A DNA stretch of 64,000 nt from Vibrio neonatus (GCF_024346975.1 NZ_AP024885.1:2356001-2420000), one strand, 5' to 3'. Shown: positions 18,849-28,850, counted from the stretch's first letter. The notes: generated from the letters alone by a model not told the origin. Program-made: numbers and translations.

Positions 18849-20279
18849 TTACTCTTTACCGCCTTTAATCGCTTCGATAATTTCTGTTGTTGAGCAACCA
18901 TTTTCAAAGTTAAGCACTTCGACTCGGCCACCAGCGGCAATCACTTCTTCTCCGCCTGCAATTTCTTCCGGCTTGTAATCACCACCTTTAACCAGCAAAT
19001 CAGGCAATACTTCAGAGATTAATCTTTGTGGAGTATCTTCAGAGAATGGAACCACCCAATCTACCGCGCCTAAGCCCGCTAAAACCGCCATACGGCGATC
19101 CGTTGGGTTAACTGGTCTTGCAGGGCCTTTTAAACGTTTAACCGAGTCATCGGTATTTACCGCAACAATTAAACGATCGCCAAGACCTGCCGCATGGTTA
19201 AGATAAGACACATGCCCTGCATGTAAAATATCAAAACAACCGTTGGTCATTACTACGCGCTCACCTTTCGCTTGTAGCTTTTTCACAGCCGCAATCAGTG
19301 CTTGCTCTCCAATCACACCAAAATCAGTGTCTTGTGAACCGTGCATTGCTTCGGCAAGCTCAATAGTCGATAGCGTTGAAGTACCTAGTTTACCGACAAC
19401 AACGCCAGCGGCTGCATTGGCAAGAGCACACGCTTCATCTAACGGTTTACCCGCTGCAACGGACGCCGCCAATACCGAAATTACCGTATCACCGGCACCA
19501 GTCACGTCATACACTTCTTGCGCTTGAGTTGGCAAATGGAACGGGTCTAATCCACGACGCAGTAGCGTCATGCCATTTTCACTACGTGTGACCAGCAGAG
19601 CTTCAAGATCGAACTTTTCAATCAGTTCTAAGCCTTTTTCAGCCAGTTGTTGGTCATCTTTAATCGGACCAACCACACACTCAAACTCAGACATATTTGG
19701 CGTTAACAACGTTGCGCCGCGGTAACGTTCAAAGTCAGCGCCTTTAGGATCAACAAAAACCGGCACACCAGCTTTTCTGGCTTTTTCGATCATGGCTTTA
19801 GAGTGCTCTAACGCCCCTTTGGCATAATCAGACAAGATAATGGCTTTGCTGTTTTGCAAAGAGTTATCGAGACGTGAAAGCACTTTTTCAGAATCGATAT
19901 TCTCAAATTTATCTTCAAAATCTAGACGGATAAGTTGCTGACCTCGGCTCATCACACGTAATTTGGTGATGGTTGGATAGTCAGGCAGAGAAATAAAATC
20001 ACACTGTACGTTCAATGCGCTTAACTTTTCAGTCAGCATACGTGCAGGCTCATCTTCCCCAGTTAAACCGATCAAATGCGAAGCGCCTCCTAGAGCTGCA
20101 ATATTCATTGCAACGTTGGCTGCGCCCCCTGGACGCTCTTCGTTATTTTCAACCTTAACGACCGGCACTGGTGCTTCAGGGGAGATTCGACCTGTAGGAC
20201 CGTACCAATAACGGTCTAGCATCACATCACCGACAATAAGGACATCTGCCTCGCTATAATCAGGCAAGATTGGTTTCAT
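18849..20279 (-). CDS. hldE: Bifunctional heptose 7-phosphate kinase / heptose 1-phosphate adenylyltransferase
   Basis: 476 residues (E. coli 477) in two domains. Residues about 1-318 are a ribokinase-fold kinase with [14 protein letters not shown] and the catalytic '[15 protein letters not shown]'. Residues about 345-476 are a nucleotidyltransferase with the '[16 protein letters not shown]' HxGH motif. It phosphorylates D-glycero-beta-D-manno-heptose 7-phosphate and then transfers AMP, giving ADP-heptose for the LPS inner core. It is downstream of glnE on the same strand, as in E. coli. Confidence 0.97.
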   Translation of the reverse strand: MKPILPDYSEADVLIVGDVMLDRYWYGPTGRISPEAPVPVVKVENNEERPGGAANVAMNIAALGGASHLIGLTGEDEPARMLTEKLSALNVQCDFISLPDYPTITKLRVMSRGQQLIRLDFEDKFENIDSEKVLSRLDNSLQNSKAIILSDYAKGALEHSKAMIEKARKAGVPVFVDPKGADFERYRGATLLTPNMSEFECVVGPIKDDQQLAEKGLELIEKFDLEALLVTRSENGMTLLRRGLDPFHLPTQAQEVYDVTGAGDTVISVLAASVAAGKPLDEACALANAAAGVVVGKLGTSTLSTIELAEAMHGSQDTDFGVIGEQALIAAVKKLQAKGERVVMTNGCFDILHAGHVSYLNHAAGLGDRLIVAVNTDDSVKRLKGPARPVNPTDRRMAVLAGLGAVDWVVPFSEDTPQRLISEVLPDLLVKGGDYKPEEIAGGEEVIAAGGRVEVLNFENGCSTTEIIEAIKGGKE

Positions 20280-20373
20280 AACGACTCCACATAATAATTT
20301 TTGCTTTTAATTTTCACTGTCAATTCTAGCATAGCTAAAGATATATCAAAGTAATGCTAAGCGTTTGAGCAAT

Positions 20374-23250
20374 TTAACATTGTTCGTTACTCACTTGCCC
20401 ATCTATCATCCACTGACACCACATTTCACTGACAAATTTACGTTGCTCAACGAACTTATCTTGCGCCACATTGGCGTCTAAATTGAGTAAGTTTCGTCTA
20501 TGGATTTCATTTCGCATCGCGGTGTACGCTTCGGCTAATGCTTTAGCTTGCTCAGCTGAAAGTAAATCCACTTCCACAAGGCTGTCGAGGATACGGACAT
20601 TATCAGACCATTTTGTCAGGCTAGTGTATTGATGCGCATAGTTAAGCACCCAATATTGAGTCAAAAACTCAATGTCAGTGATGCCACCAGGATCTTGCTT
20701 GAGCATAAATCGATCTTTCTTTTTCCCGCCTAAGTGATCGCGCATTTTCTCGCGCATTTTAACCACTTCACTGCACAGCGGTTGCTGTTCGCGAGCAAGA
20801 CACAACACTTTGTTTCTCACCTTAGCAAAGGCATCCACCAGCAGAGCATCTCCGTATATAGGGCGAGCACGTACTAGCGCTTGATGCTCCCAAGTCCATG
20901 CTTCTGTCAGTTGATATTCTTCATAAGAATCAATCGGGCTCACCATTAACCCTGAGGCGCCAGAAGGTCTTAAGCGTGTATCAATTTCGTAAAGGATGCC
21001 TGAGGCGGTGCGAGTAGAGAATAAATGGGTAATTCTCTGCGCCAGACGCAGATAAAACTGTCGACCATCAATGGATTTCTCACCATCGGTATAGGCTGAT
21101 ATAGGACAATCATGCACAAACACAATATCCAGATCTGAGTTATAACCTAGCTCCCAACCACCGACTTTGCCGTAACCTAATACCGCAAAGCCACGACCTT
21201 CTCTGCCTTCTAAATGGTTTGGTTCACCATATTTTGCCGCCATTTGACGCCATGCTTGGTTGATGACTTGCTCAACAATAGCTTCGGCTAAATAAGTTAA
21301 GTGGTCACTCACTTGCATTACAGGCAGTACACCTGCGATATCAGCAGCGGCAATACGCAAGATGCAGGTTTGCTTAAACTGACGCAGAGCTTCCATTTGT
21401 TGCTCCATATCCTCTTCTGGGATACGTGCCAGATAATCTCGTAATTCAGATTTGTAACTGCTTAGCTCAACCGGTTTATATAACTGCTGCGGATCAAGCA
21501 GTTCATCGAGCAAGATAGGGTAACGACCTAATAGCTCAGTGATCATAGGGCTGGCTGTACACAACCTTACCAGTTGCTCTAATGCAGCAGGGTGCTCATC
21601 GAGCAGTTCGAGATAAGTAGTACGAGTGACAATTTTTGCCAGTACCGTCAGCACTCGCTCTAAGCCAAACTCACCTTCAGGATGAGATAATACGGTGTAC
21701 AGCAACTTAGGCATTAAGTGCCTAATCACCTCTCGACCTCGTGGGCCTAACGTTTTCTTAGCCAGCTCCGATTTAAAGTGACACAAGCTATTGGAAAGTT
21801 CAGAAAGCTCCTTCTCTTTCACATCTAGAGACAGCTCATGCAAAATTGTCAGCACTTGCTCGGGATCTTTTGCCAAGCTCCACAATTCCATATACACCGC
21901 ATCTATGCTGTGGCCATGCTCTTCTTCATCACCAATTAACTCTTCAAAGACACTGTGTACATTCGCCATATGCTGACTTAATTGAGCTTGTAGCTCTGGA
22001 TACTGCTCAAAGCCCATCACCACAGCCAGTTTGTGCTGATTGTCTTCATCATCTGGCAAGGTTTGGGTTTGCTTATCTTCCATTGCTTGCAGCAGGTTTT
22101 CTAGGCGACGTAAGAAGCGATAAGCCTCCATCATGCCGTCAACATCAGCCGGCTCTAATAGCTGTTGCTGTTTAATGGCTTGTAAGGTTTCCAGTAAACC
22201 TCGGCCACGCAGGCTTGGCTCACGCCCGCCACGAATCAATTGGAAAACTTGCGCGATAAACTCAATCTCACGAATACCACCGGGGCCCAACTTAATATTA
22301 TTGGTCAGTCCTCGACGGCGCACTTCACTGCGGATCATGGCTTTCATACGGCGCAATGATTGAATAGCACTAAAGTCGATGTAACGGCGAAATACAAATG
22401 GGCGCAACATCTGGCGAAGCTCTTGGTATTGAGGGTACATTTCTCGTCCCATCACCCGAGCTTTGACCATCGCATAACGTTCCCAATCACGCCCTTGCTC
22501 TTGGTAATAATCTTCCAGTGCGGCAAAGCTCATCACCAGTGGACCACTTTCGCCAAACGGACGTAAACGCATGTCGACTCGATAGCAAAAACCATCCAGC
22601 GTATTTTGATCCAATGATTTAATTAAACGCTGACCCAAGCGGGTAAAAAATTGCGCATTGGCAATCGGACGTCTTGCGCCTTCAGTCTCGCCGTTTTCTG
22701 GATAGGTAAAGATAAGGTCGATATCGGAAGAGAAATTTAATTCGCCACCGCCCAGTTTACCCATACCAATCACTAGCATTGGCTGATCGGCGCCATCTGA
22801 ACCTTTCGGTGTGCCCCACAATTTACTGCAGTCCGCATAGTGCCATGCGTAGCTTTCAAAGATCATCGCTTCAGCCAGCATAGAAACGTGCGCAAGGCTT
22901 TGCTCTACCGACCAACTCGCCACAATATCTCGCCATGCAATAGTGATGATTTCGTGGTTACGAAAGTCTCTTAGTACCTTCATGACCTTAGTCTCATCTT
23001 GGCAAGTCGCTAATAACGCATGCAAGTCTGTTCGATAGTTGCAGCAACGCTGCTCGCTTTGCAACATATCAGGAAGCTTCAATAACAAGGCTTCATCACA
23101 AAGCAGTCGATTAAAAATAAACGAGCTGAAATTGACCACTCGATTTAACTCATCGAGATGTTGCTGTGACCATTGATCTGTAATAAAAGGAAACTTGCTA
23201 ATAAGTTGCTCAGTTCGAGCGACTGTGGCTTGTTCTGAATTAGGATGCAT
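20374..23250 (-). CDS. glnE: Bifunctional glutamine synthetase adenylyltransferase/deadenylase
   Basis: 958 residues, near the E. coli 946. It has two nucleotidyltransferase domains. The N-terminal deadenylylase has 'MGKLGGGELNFSSDIDLIFTYPE', and the C-terminal adenylylase has 'YGKVGGWELGYNSDLDIVFVHD'. Both carry the G-x11-D-x-D signature. It switches glutamine synthetase off by adding AMP and on by removing it, under control of PII. It lies between ygiF and hldE exactly as in E. coli. Confidence 0.97.
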   Translation of the reverse strand: MHPNSEQATVARTEQLISKFPFITDQWSQQHLDELNRVVNFSSFIFNRLLCDEALLLKLPDMLQSEQRCCNYRTDLHALLATCQDETKVMKVLRDFRNHEIITIAWRDIVASWSVEQSLAHVSMLAEAMIFESYAWHYADCSKLWGTPKGSDGADQPMLVIGMGKLGGGELNFSSDIDLIFTYPENGETEGARRPIANAQFFTRLGQRLIKSLDQNTLDGFCYRVDMRLRPFGESGPLVMSFAALEDYYQEQGRDWERYAMVKARVMGREMYPQYQELRQMLRPFVFRRYIDFSAIQSLRRMKAMIRSEVRRRGLTNNIKLGPGGIREIEFIAQVFQLIRGGREPSLRGRGLLETLQAIKQQQLLEPADVDGMMEAYRFLRRLENLLQAMEDKQTQTLPDDEDNQHKLAVVMGFEQYPELQAQLSQHMANVHSVFEELIGDEEEHGHSIDAVYMELWSLAKDPEQVLTILHELSLDVKEKELSELSNSLCHFKSELAKKTLGPRGREVIRHLMPKLLYTVLSHPEGEFGLERVLTVLAKIVTRTTYLELLDEHPAALEQLVRLCTASPMITELLGRYPILLDELLDPQQLYKPVELSSYKSELRDYLARIPEEDMEQQMEALRQFKQTCILRIAAADIAGVLPVMQVSDHLTYLAEAIVEQVINQAWRQMAAKYGEPNHLEGREGRGFAVLGYGKVGGWELGYNSDLDIVFVHDCPISAYTDGEKSIDGRQFYLRLAQRITHLFSTRTASGILYEIDTRLRPSGASGLMVSPIDSYEEYQLTEAWTWEHQALVRARPIYGDALLVDAFAKVRNKVLCLAREQQPLCSEVVKMREKMRDHLGGKKKDRFMLKQDPGGITDIEFLTQYWVLNYAHQYTSLTKWSDNVRILDSLVEVDLLSAEQAKALAEAYTAMRNEIHRRNLLNLDANVAQDKFVEQRKFVSEMWCQWMIDGQVSNEQC

Positions 23251-23368
23251 AAAAGTCCATTCTTGCGTTCAGGATATGAGGGGCATGTATAGAGCATAAA
23301 AAAGCGCTCACCCAAGGGCAAGCGCTCAATCTCTGAAATAAGACGTGCAATGATAGATACTCTATCTG

Positions 23369-24886
23369 CTAGCCTTTCCAGTAAGGTCTTGCTTCCATAC
23401 ACATAGCTCTGGTTTGTTCCATGGCATATAAAATAGAAGCTTGCTGGCGCTCTAACCAACGTTGCAGTTGATCTTGCTCTTCTCCTTGCAATTGATCAAC
23501 CAATTGCAACACAGGATCAAGCATCAACAGATCGTCAATCCCTTGTGCTAAATCAGCCCACGGCAAACGAAACGCTTGGCGAGACTCTTGATCAAACAAC
23601 GCAGCAAAACAGATCCCAGAAAATAGGCACCGTTTCAGGTGGTAATGCTCTTCTATATAGTCTTTCGATGTCAGGGTTTGCTCAATAGGGAATGCACTGA
23701 CCATTTCCGCCCAAGTGCGATCCAGTTGGTCTTGGGCAAACGACACCAAGTTTCCAGACATTTTCTTACGCGCTTTGGCATCTAAGAAAGGCTGCCATCC
23801 TTTCGTCAGTACCCAACGACTAAGATCGAGAATAACACCGGTATATCGAGCAGACTCTAGTAGTTGTAACACTTCTTCTTCTGTCGATAATTCAGCGCGT
23901 ACTCTTTTTAGCTGTTTAACTAGCGTCTTTTGCGTATCAAGCTTGCGCAGTGCATGCCCTTTGTCTTCGGTAAGATCGTCAAGGTAGTCGGCGGCTTGCA
24001 CCCAAATCAGTTCTTGCTCTAGCCATTTTAATTCTTGTCGTAGAATAGCACTGGCGCGGCGCGGGACAATTCCGCCAAATACCGCTAAGGTTTGTCTTAC
24101 AAAACTCAGCGAATAGCAGATCTCGTTTAAGCAGTCCATTGAAGGGGATTCAACGTAGGCTTGCTCATGATAAAGCCAATGAGACAATGCATGCTCCAAT
24201 GACTTAATAAAGCACTCTTCTACGCTATCTTGCAAAGCAACATCCACCAAACCCAGCGGTTTGGCTTTGCTACCGGTAAAGCCTTGTGCAAGTCGGTAGC
24301 CTCTAGCGGCTTTACTTAAATTGCCAAGACGCATGCCTCCGTCTTCACATAATTGCCTTGCTAAGGTAAATAAAGCATCTGTTTGACCAGACTTTAGTTC
24401 CAACTCAACTTCGCAAATAGTAGAACGCTTCTCTCCAGCAAGCACTTCACCCTGATCAAATGCCACTTCTACTTGGCTACCGTCAGGCATACCCACCAGC
24501 CAAAGCTCGCGAGTAAAGTTAGTAGCAAATAAAGGTTGCAGTTGTGATGCTAACTCTTCGACTGTGCGCCCTTCTGGCCAAATGCTCTCAGGGTGCAAGC
24601 TAAGATCAGGATCATTACTGGTATGCTCTGCATTATATTCTGGGCGTTGGTGTAAACCGGCCACAACTCGGCCTGAGGTTTTTACCGTTTGCACATAGAC
24701 ATCATCAAAGCGACGAATGCGCATGCCTATATCGTGCTCTCGTAGCCAGTTGTCTGGGGTATCAAAATAAATGTTTCCCAGCTCACGACTGTTGTGTTGA
24801 AGAATTTTGTTGTGTGGGATTTTCTCTTTCAAAACTTCAGAGAATTGTGGTGAAACAAAAAATTTCAGCTCTATTTCAGTTTCCAT
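23369..24886 (-). CDS. ygiF: CYTH-CHAD domain protein, probable inorganic triphosphatase
   Basis: 505 residues. Residues 1 to about 200 are a CYTH tunnel domain, beginning METEIELKF, whose ExExK motif binds metal and triphosphate. About 215-500 is a helical CHAD domain rich in conserved His and basic residues. E. coli YgiF of this layout is a tripolyphosphatase, and CHAD domains bind polyphosphate. It is upstream of glnE on the same strand, the E. coli order. It is divergent from the phosphate transporter operon next door, a fitting neighbour for a polyphosphate-related protein. Confidence 0.9.
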   Translation of the reverse strand: METEIELKFFVSPQFSEVLKEKIPHNKILQHNSRELGNIYFDTPDNWLREHDIGMRIRRFDDVYVQTVKTSGRVVAGLHQRPEYNAEHTSNDPDLSLHPESIWPEGRTVEELASQLQPLFATNFTRELWLVGMPDGSQVEVAFDQGEVLAGEKRSTICEVELELKSGQTDALFTLARQLCEDGGMRLGNLSKAARGYRLAQGFTGSKAKPLGLVDVALQDSVEECFIKSLEHALSHWLYHEQAYVESPSMDCLNEICYSLSFVRQTLAVFGGIVPRRASAILRQELKWLEQELIWVQAADYLDDLTEDKGHALRKLDTQKTLVKQLKRVRAELSTEEEVLQLLESARYTGVILDLSRWVLTKGWQPFLDAKARKKMSGNLVSFAQDQLDRTWAEMVSAFPIEQTLTSKDYIEEHYHLKRCLFSGICFAALFDQESRQAFRLPWADLAQGIDDLLMLDPVLQLVDQLQGEEQDQLQRWLERQQASILYAMEQTRAMCMEARPYWKG

Positions 24887-24953
24887 AAATCACTCATAAT
24901 CGACCGTCTTTAGCAGATTAAATCGAATTTTGTTTATCAGCAAGTGACATTCA

Positions 24954-24969
24954 GCTGATCTAAATCACA
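24954..24969. promoter_or_regulatory. Candidate CRP site between ygiF and the pit operon
   Basis: GCTGATCTAAATCACA matches the 16-bp core TGTGATCTAGATCACA at 13 positions, with a perfect right half. It lies in the divergent intergenic region, 105 bases before the DUF47 gene and 68 before ygiF. One imperfect site found by eye is weak evidence. Confidence 0.35.
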
Positions 24970-25048
24970 AAAAAAATGCCTTTTGTGCAATTTTAAATCA
25001 CATAAACCCTTTTAATACTAAAAAAACCTATTATAGTTACACCCCAGC

Positions 25049-25066
25049 ATGACAATCACATGACAA
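25049..25066 (-). promoter_or_regulatory. Pho-box-like direct repeat at the start of the DUF47-pit operon
   Basis: Read on the minus strand it is TTGTCAT, GTGA, TTGTCAT. These are two identical 7-mers with 4 bases between them (11-bp period), the layout of the PhoB site CTGTCATAwAwCTGTCAt. It ends 7 bases before the ATG of the DUF47 gene, overlapping where a Shine-Dalgarno site or early transcript would be. Confidence 0.55.
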
Positions 25067-25073
25067 TACAAAT

Positions 25074-25754
25074 ATGCCAGTAAATACCATCATTGGTTTA
25101 TTCGCAAAATCGCCAATAAAACCGTTGCAGCAGCACGGAGCAAAAGTCCAAGAGTGTGCATCACTTTTGCCTGACTTTTTTGCTGCGTCAAATGCTAACA
25201 ACTGGGAAAAGGCGGCAGAATACCGTCAACAAATTTCTACGCTAGAAAAAGAAGCTGACACTCTCAAACGTCAGATTCGTTTGCATCTACCAACAGGCCT
25301 ATTTATGGCTTTTGATAGAGGTGATCTGCTGGAATTATTAACTCAACAAGATAAAGTAGCAAATATTGCTAAAGATATCTGTGGCCGTGTTCTAGGCCGA
25401 AATCTACTTATACCTGAAGCTTTGCACGAAGACTTCTTAGCATATGTAAAACGTTGCTTAGATGCTGTCGGACAAATGTACCGGGTAATTAATGGGCTAG
25501 ATGAATTGCTAGAAACGGGCTTCAAAGGACGTGAAGCAGAATTGGTTGAATCTATGATCGATGAACTCGATAGAATAGAAGATGATACTGACCAAATGCA
25601 AATTGAATTACGTCGAAGCCTCAGAGAAATTGAAGATCAATATAATCCAATTGATGTGATGTTCTTGTATAAAATCCTCGAGTGGGTTGGAGGCATTGCG
25701 GACCAAGCACAGCGCGTTTGTGCTCGTCTAGAGCTGATGATAGCGCGTAGCTAA
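25074..25754 (+). CDS. DUF47 family (PhoU-like) Pit accessory protein
   Basis: 226 residues, a TIGR00153/DUF47 protein. It is all helical, with E/K-rich amphipathic segments ('WEKAAEYRQQISTLEKEADTLKRQIRLHL', 'ELVESMIDELDRIEDDTDQMQIELRRSL') like PhoU. It is encoded 45 bases upstream of the Pit transporter, the standard pair. DUF47 partners are thought to regulate phosphate uptake by Pit at the inner membrane. The start MPVNTIIGLF lacks a good Shine-Dalgarno site; instead a Pho-box-like repeat lies right in front of it. Confidence 0.9.
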   Translation: MPVNTIIGLFAKSPIKPLQQHGAKVQECASLLPDFFAASNANNWEKAAEYRQQISTLEKEADTLKRQIRLHLPTGLFMAFDRGDLLELLTQQDKVANIAKDICGRVLGRNLLIPEALHEDFLAYVKRCLDAVGQMYRVINGLDELLETGFKGREAELVESMIDELDRIEDDTDQMQIELRRSLREIEDQYNPIDVMFLYKILEWVGGIADQAQRVCARLELMIARS

Positions 25755-25799
25755 TCACTCTCCACCTCATTTCAACTTATTAATATCAAAGGATATTTA

Positions 25800-27065
25800 A
25801 TGGATATTCTAGCTAACTACGGCACTATACTTCTTATCTGTGCGGCCGTATTCGGTTTTATGATGGCTATCGGTATCGGTGCCAACGATGTTGCTAATGC
25901 TATGGGTACCTCTGTAGGTTCTAAAGCATTAACCGTAAAACAAGCGATTGTTATCGCGATGATTTTTGAATTTGCAGGGGCTTACCTTGCAGGTGGTGAA
26001 GTTACTGACACTATTCGTAAAGGTGTTATTGATACAACTCTATTCGCTAATACACCCGACCTACTGGTATTCGGTATGATGTCAGCCCTACTGGCTGCGG
26101 GTACTTGGTTACTGGTTGCCTCTTATATGGGTTGGCCGGTATCTACTACTCACTCAATCATTGGTGCCATCATAGGTTTTGCCACTGTTTCTGTGGGTTC
26201 TGATGCTGTGGATTGGACCTCAGTACAAAATATTGTAGGCAGCTGGGTTATTACGCCGTTTATATCGGGGTTATTTGCTTATATTATTTTTGTCAGTGCG
26301 CAGAAGTTTATATTTAATACAGATAATCCCTTAGAAAACGCCAAACGTTATGTTCCGGGCTATATGTTCTTAACTACTATTGTGATTTCACTAGTAACGA
26401 TTAAGAAAGGCCTTAAACACGTGGGTTTATACCTATCCACCACTGAAGCATGGATTTGGTCTATCTTACTGTCACTATTAGTGATGGTAATTGGTTATCT
26501 TTATATCCAAAAACGTTTCAAACTTGATAGCAAAAACCACGAGCACAGCTTTACAGGTGTTGAGCAAGTCTTTAGTACGCTAATGGTAATTACCGCATGT
26601 GCGATGGCATTTGCTCACGGCTCTAACGATGTTGCAAACGCCATTGGTCCACTATCGGCTATCGTTGCCACTATTAGTAATATGGGTCACATCGCTGAGA
26701 AAACTCAAATCGCTTGGTGGATTCTTCCTCTTGGTGGTGTCGGTATCGTGGTTGGTCTAGCGACTATGGGCCACAAAGTTATGTCGACGGTTGGTACTGG
26801 CATTACAGAATTAACCCCAAGCCGTGGCTTTGCGGCGCAGCTTGCAACCGCAAGTACCGTTGTTCTGGCTTCTGGTACAGGTCTACCTATTTCAACTACC
26901 CAAACACTTGTGGGTGCTGTTTTAGGGGTAGGTTTTGCACGTGGTATTGCCGCACTGAATCTAGGTGTTGTTCGTAACATTGTTGTCTCTTGGGTAGTGA
27001 CTCTTCCTGCGGGTGCACTGCTTGCGATTATCTTCTATGAGATCATGTTGGTGATTTTCACCTAA
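25800..27065 (+). CDS. pitA: Inorganic phosphate transporter, Pit family
   Basis: 421 residues, about 10-11 membrane segments. It has the two inverted Pit/PHO4 signatures, 'IGANDVANAMGTSVGSKALT' at about residues 27-46 and 'AHGSNDVANAIGPLSAIVAT' in the second half. Low-affinity uptake of metal-phosphate with protons or Na+ is expected. The gene symbol is the family name and does not separate PitA from PitB. It is co-transcribed with the DUF47 gene and ends before a terminator. Confidence 0.93.
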   Translation: MDILANYGTILLICAAVFGFMMAIGIGANDVANAMGTSVGSKALTVKQAIVIAMIFEFAGAYLAGGEVTDTIRKGVIDTTLFANTPDLLVFGMMSALLAAGTWLLVASYMGWPVSTTHSIIGAIIGFATVSVGSDAVDWTSVQNIVGSWVITPFISGLFAYIIFVSAQKFIFNTDNPLENAKRYVPGYMFLTTIVISLVTIKKGLKHVGLYLSTTEAWIWSILLSLLVMVIGYLYIQKRFKLDSKNHEHSFTGVEQVFSTLMVITACAMAFAHGSNDVANAIGPLSAIVATISNMGHIAEKTQIAWWILPLGGVGIVVGLATMGHKVMSTVGTGITELTPSRGFAAQLATASTVVLASGTGLPISTTQTLVGAVLGVGFARGIAALNLGVVRNIVVSWVVTLPAGALLAIIFYEIMLVIFT

Positions 27066-27081
27066 GCAAAATGTCAAATGT

Positions 27082-27104
27082 CTGTCATATTTTGACAATA
27101 TGAC
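27082..27104. repeat. Inverted repeat with a half Pho box after pit
   Basis: GTCATATT (27084-27091) and AATATGAC (27097-27104) are exact inverted arms 5 bases apart. CTGTCAT at 27082-27088 matches one half of a Pho box. It sits between the pit stop and the pit terminator, so a role as an operator for the following gene is only a possibility. Confidence 0.35.
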
Positions 27105-27110
27105 GTTATA

Positions 27111-27135
27111 GAGGGGGGCTTTGGCCCCTCTTTTA
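27111..27135 (+). terminator. Terminator of the DUF47-pit operon
   Basis: GAGGGGGGC pairs with GCCCCTC around TTTG, then TTTTAG. Confidence 0.75.
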
Positions 27136-27221
27136 GTTGCAGGCAATCTATAATCTACTTACTATTTAGACAATGATGGAATGCGTTCCTCACCTGAATC
27201 TGATTTTTTGAAGGACATACA

Positions 27222-27833
27222 GTGAAAAAACTTTTTTTGATCGCTTTTGCTGCAGTGCTATCTGCACCAGCCGCATGGGCTCAAACGATCTACATCTCCG
27301 ATAACCTATTTACTTATATGCACTCAGGTCCTAGTGCTCAGTACCGAATTATCGGTAGTGTTGATGCAGGCACAAAAGTGACTTTAGTCCAAACCAACAA
27401 AAAGAGTGGCTATACAGAGGTCGTTGACCAACGTGGTCGTAAAGGCTGGGTTGAATCTAAATACGTGACTAAAACTGAAGGTATGGTGACTCGTATGCCT
27501 CGCCTTGAAAAAGAACTGGTTCAAGTTAAAGCAAAACTTGCTAGCTTTAATGAGAAAGCCGACAAAGAACAAGAAGGCTTGGTTCGTTCTCTAGAGTCAC
27601 GCAACGCACAAATTGCTGAAATGGAAACTAACTACAAAAAAGTCAGTGACCAACTGCTTTCTGCCCAAACTGAAGTGCGTGAGCTAAGAGCTCGCATTGA
27701 TACGCAAAAAGAAGACCTTCTATTGCGCTACTTCATGTACGGTGGTGGTGTTGCAGGTCTAGGCTTGATCTTTGGTCTACTGCTTCCACATGTTATTCCT
27801 CGTCGTAAGAAGTCTCCAAACGGCTGGGCGTAA
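27222..27833 (+). CDS. SH3-domain exported membrane-anchored protein (YgiM, TIGR04211)
   Basis: 203 residues. A signal peptide (1-20, ending AAWA) is followed by a bacterial SH3 domain (about 21-90: 'YISDNLFTYMHSGPSAQYRIIGSVDAGTKVTL...GRKGWVESKYV') and a coiled coil (about 95-170). A single C-terminal membrane helix follows ('YGGGVAGLGLIFGLLLPHVI') and then a basic end, so the protein is tethered with its SH3 in the periplasm. SH3b domains usually bind cell-wall peptides. It lies near cca, as YgiM does in E. coli. Function is not established. Confidence 0.88.
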   Translation: MKKLFLIAFAAVLSAPAAWAQTIYISDNLFTYMHSGPSAQYRIIGSVDAGTKVTLVQTNKKSGYTEVVDQRGRKGWVESKYVTKTEGMVTRMPRLEKELVQVKAKLASFNEKADKEQEGLVRSLESRNAQIAEMETNYKKVSDQLLSAQTEVRELRARIDTQKEDLLLRYFMYGGGVAGLGLIFGLLLPHVIPRRKKSPNGWA

Positions 27834-27854
27834 TACTCGCGAAATAGCAAAATC

Positions 27855-27883
27855 AAAAAAAGCTGCCAGAGGCAGCTTTTTTT
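27855..27883. terminator. Terminator between ygiM and gspB
   Basis: AGCTGCC pairs with GGCAGCT around AGA, flanked by seven A and seven T, so it may serve both converging genes. Confidence 0.88.
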
Positions 27884-27929
27884 ATGTCTTTTTGTTTGTG
27901 TCGACGCTAAATAGCGCCCCTAATAACGA

Positions 27930-28850
27930 CTAACCGTGCCAATCATATAAAGCTGGTATTTGGATTTTCTCTCCGCCAAATTCAACCACAATAAAGCGCG
28001 GCGAAATCACAACCAGTTTAGTCTGATCGTTAATCATATCGCCCTCTTGTAACTCTTTACCGTTGATCTTCACCAAACGATGTTTTGGATTACTGGCGTA
28101 CATATGGGTTTGTAAATTAAGCGCAGGTAGTCGACCTTTATATCGGTCTACATTTTTATCTAGCTCATTAACCTTAATATGGTCCAAGCTATTTCGCTCA
28201 CCTTGCTCATCTAATGACGATGGCGTATCTAAAGCGTGAGTCACTCGCCCTGCCAACTCTGGAGAGAGTTGCGATAAATCGAGATTAGATAGATCCCACT
28301 CATCATCAGCCGCTTGCGGTGTCGTTTTCTTGGGCTCTTTGCTTGTTGTATTGCTTGTTGTATTGTTTGCCGCTTTGCTTGTCGCAGTAGTCGGTTCACT
28401 CTTTGTTTCAGCCTTAGATGTAGCAGGAGCAGGTGTTGCAGATGAGCTCACCACCCTTGTATCTGTCACCGGCTGAGTCTCTTCAATATCCGCAACCGAC
28501 ACAATTTTTGGTAAAGGTAGCAAAGGTTTCGCCGGAGTTGCGGGCAAATACACAATATCTAAGCTTGGGGTTATAGGCTGCACCTTAGCGATAGGCGCTT
28601 GTTCGGCAACTAACACACTATTCAGCGCAGGGCTTAGCATCGCCTCAATGCTACGCGTGGTTGCAGAGCCAGCCAGTAAACTGTGCGCTGCTACACCCAC
28701 ACCTAAACCCACAGCAATTGCGACCATCAGCTTCACTTTACCATTACCCGCTTGTGGTCTAGAGGATGGGTTAGCCTGTCCACTCGTTGGTATTGATGCC
28801 TGTTCAAATTGTTTCTGAGATTGCTCAAGTGCTTTTAATACCTCTGACAT
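27930..28850 (-). CDS. gspB: Type II secretion assembly protein GspB/ExeB
   Basis: 306 residues. There is a short cytoplasmic N terminus ('MSEVLKALEQSQKQFEQ'), one membrane helix (about 40-62) and a long Pro/Thr/Ala/Ser-rich periplasmic linker. The C-terminal GspB domain carries 'LPALNLQTHMYASNPKHRLVKINGKELQEGDMI...LVVISPRFIVVEFGGEKIQIPALYDW'. With ExeA it helps place the GspD secretin through the cell wall. It is coupled to gspA by a 1-base overlap (TAATG). Confidence 0.88.
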   Translation of the reverse strand: MSEVLKALEQSQKQFEQASIPTSGQANPSSRPQAGNGKVKLMVAIAVGLGVGVAAHSLLAGSATTRSIEAMLSPALNSVLVAEQAPIAKVQPITPSLDIVYLPATPAKPLLPLPKIVSVADIEETQPVTDTRVVSSSATPAPATSKAETKSEPTTATSKAANNTTSNTTSKEPKKTTPQAADDEWDLSNLDLSQLSPELAGRVTHALDTPSSLDEQGERNSLDHIKVNELDKNVDRYKGRLPALNLQTHMYASNPKHRLVKINGKELQEGDMINDQTKLVVISPRFIVVEFGGEKIQIPALYDWHG

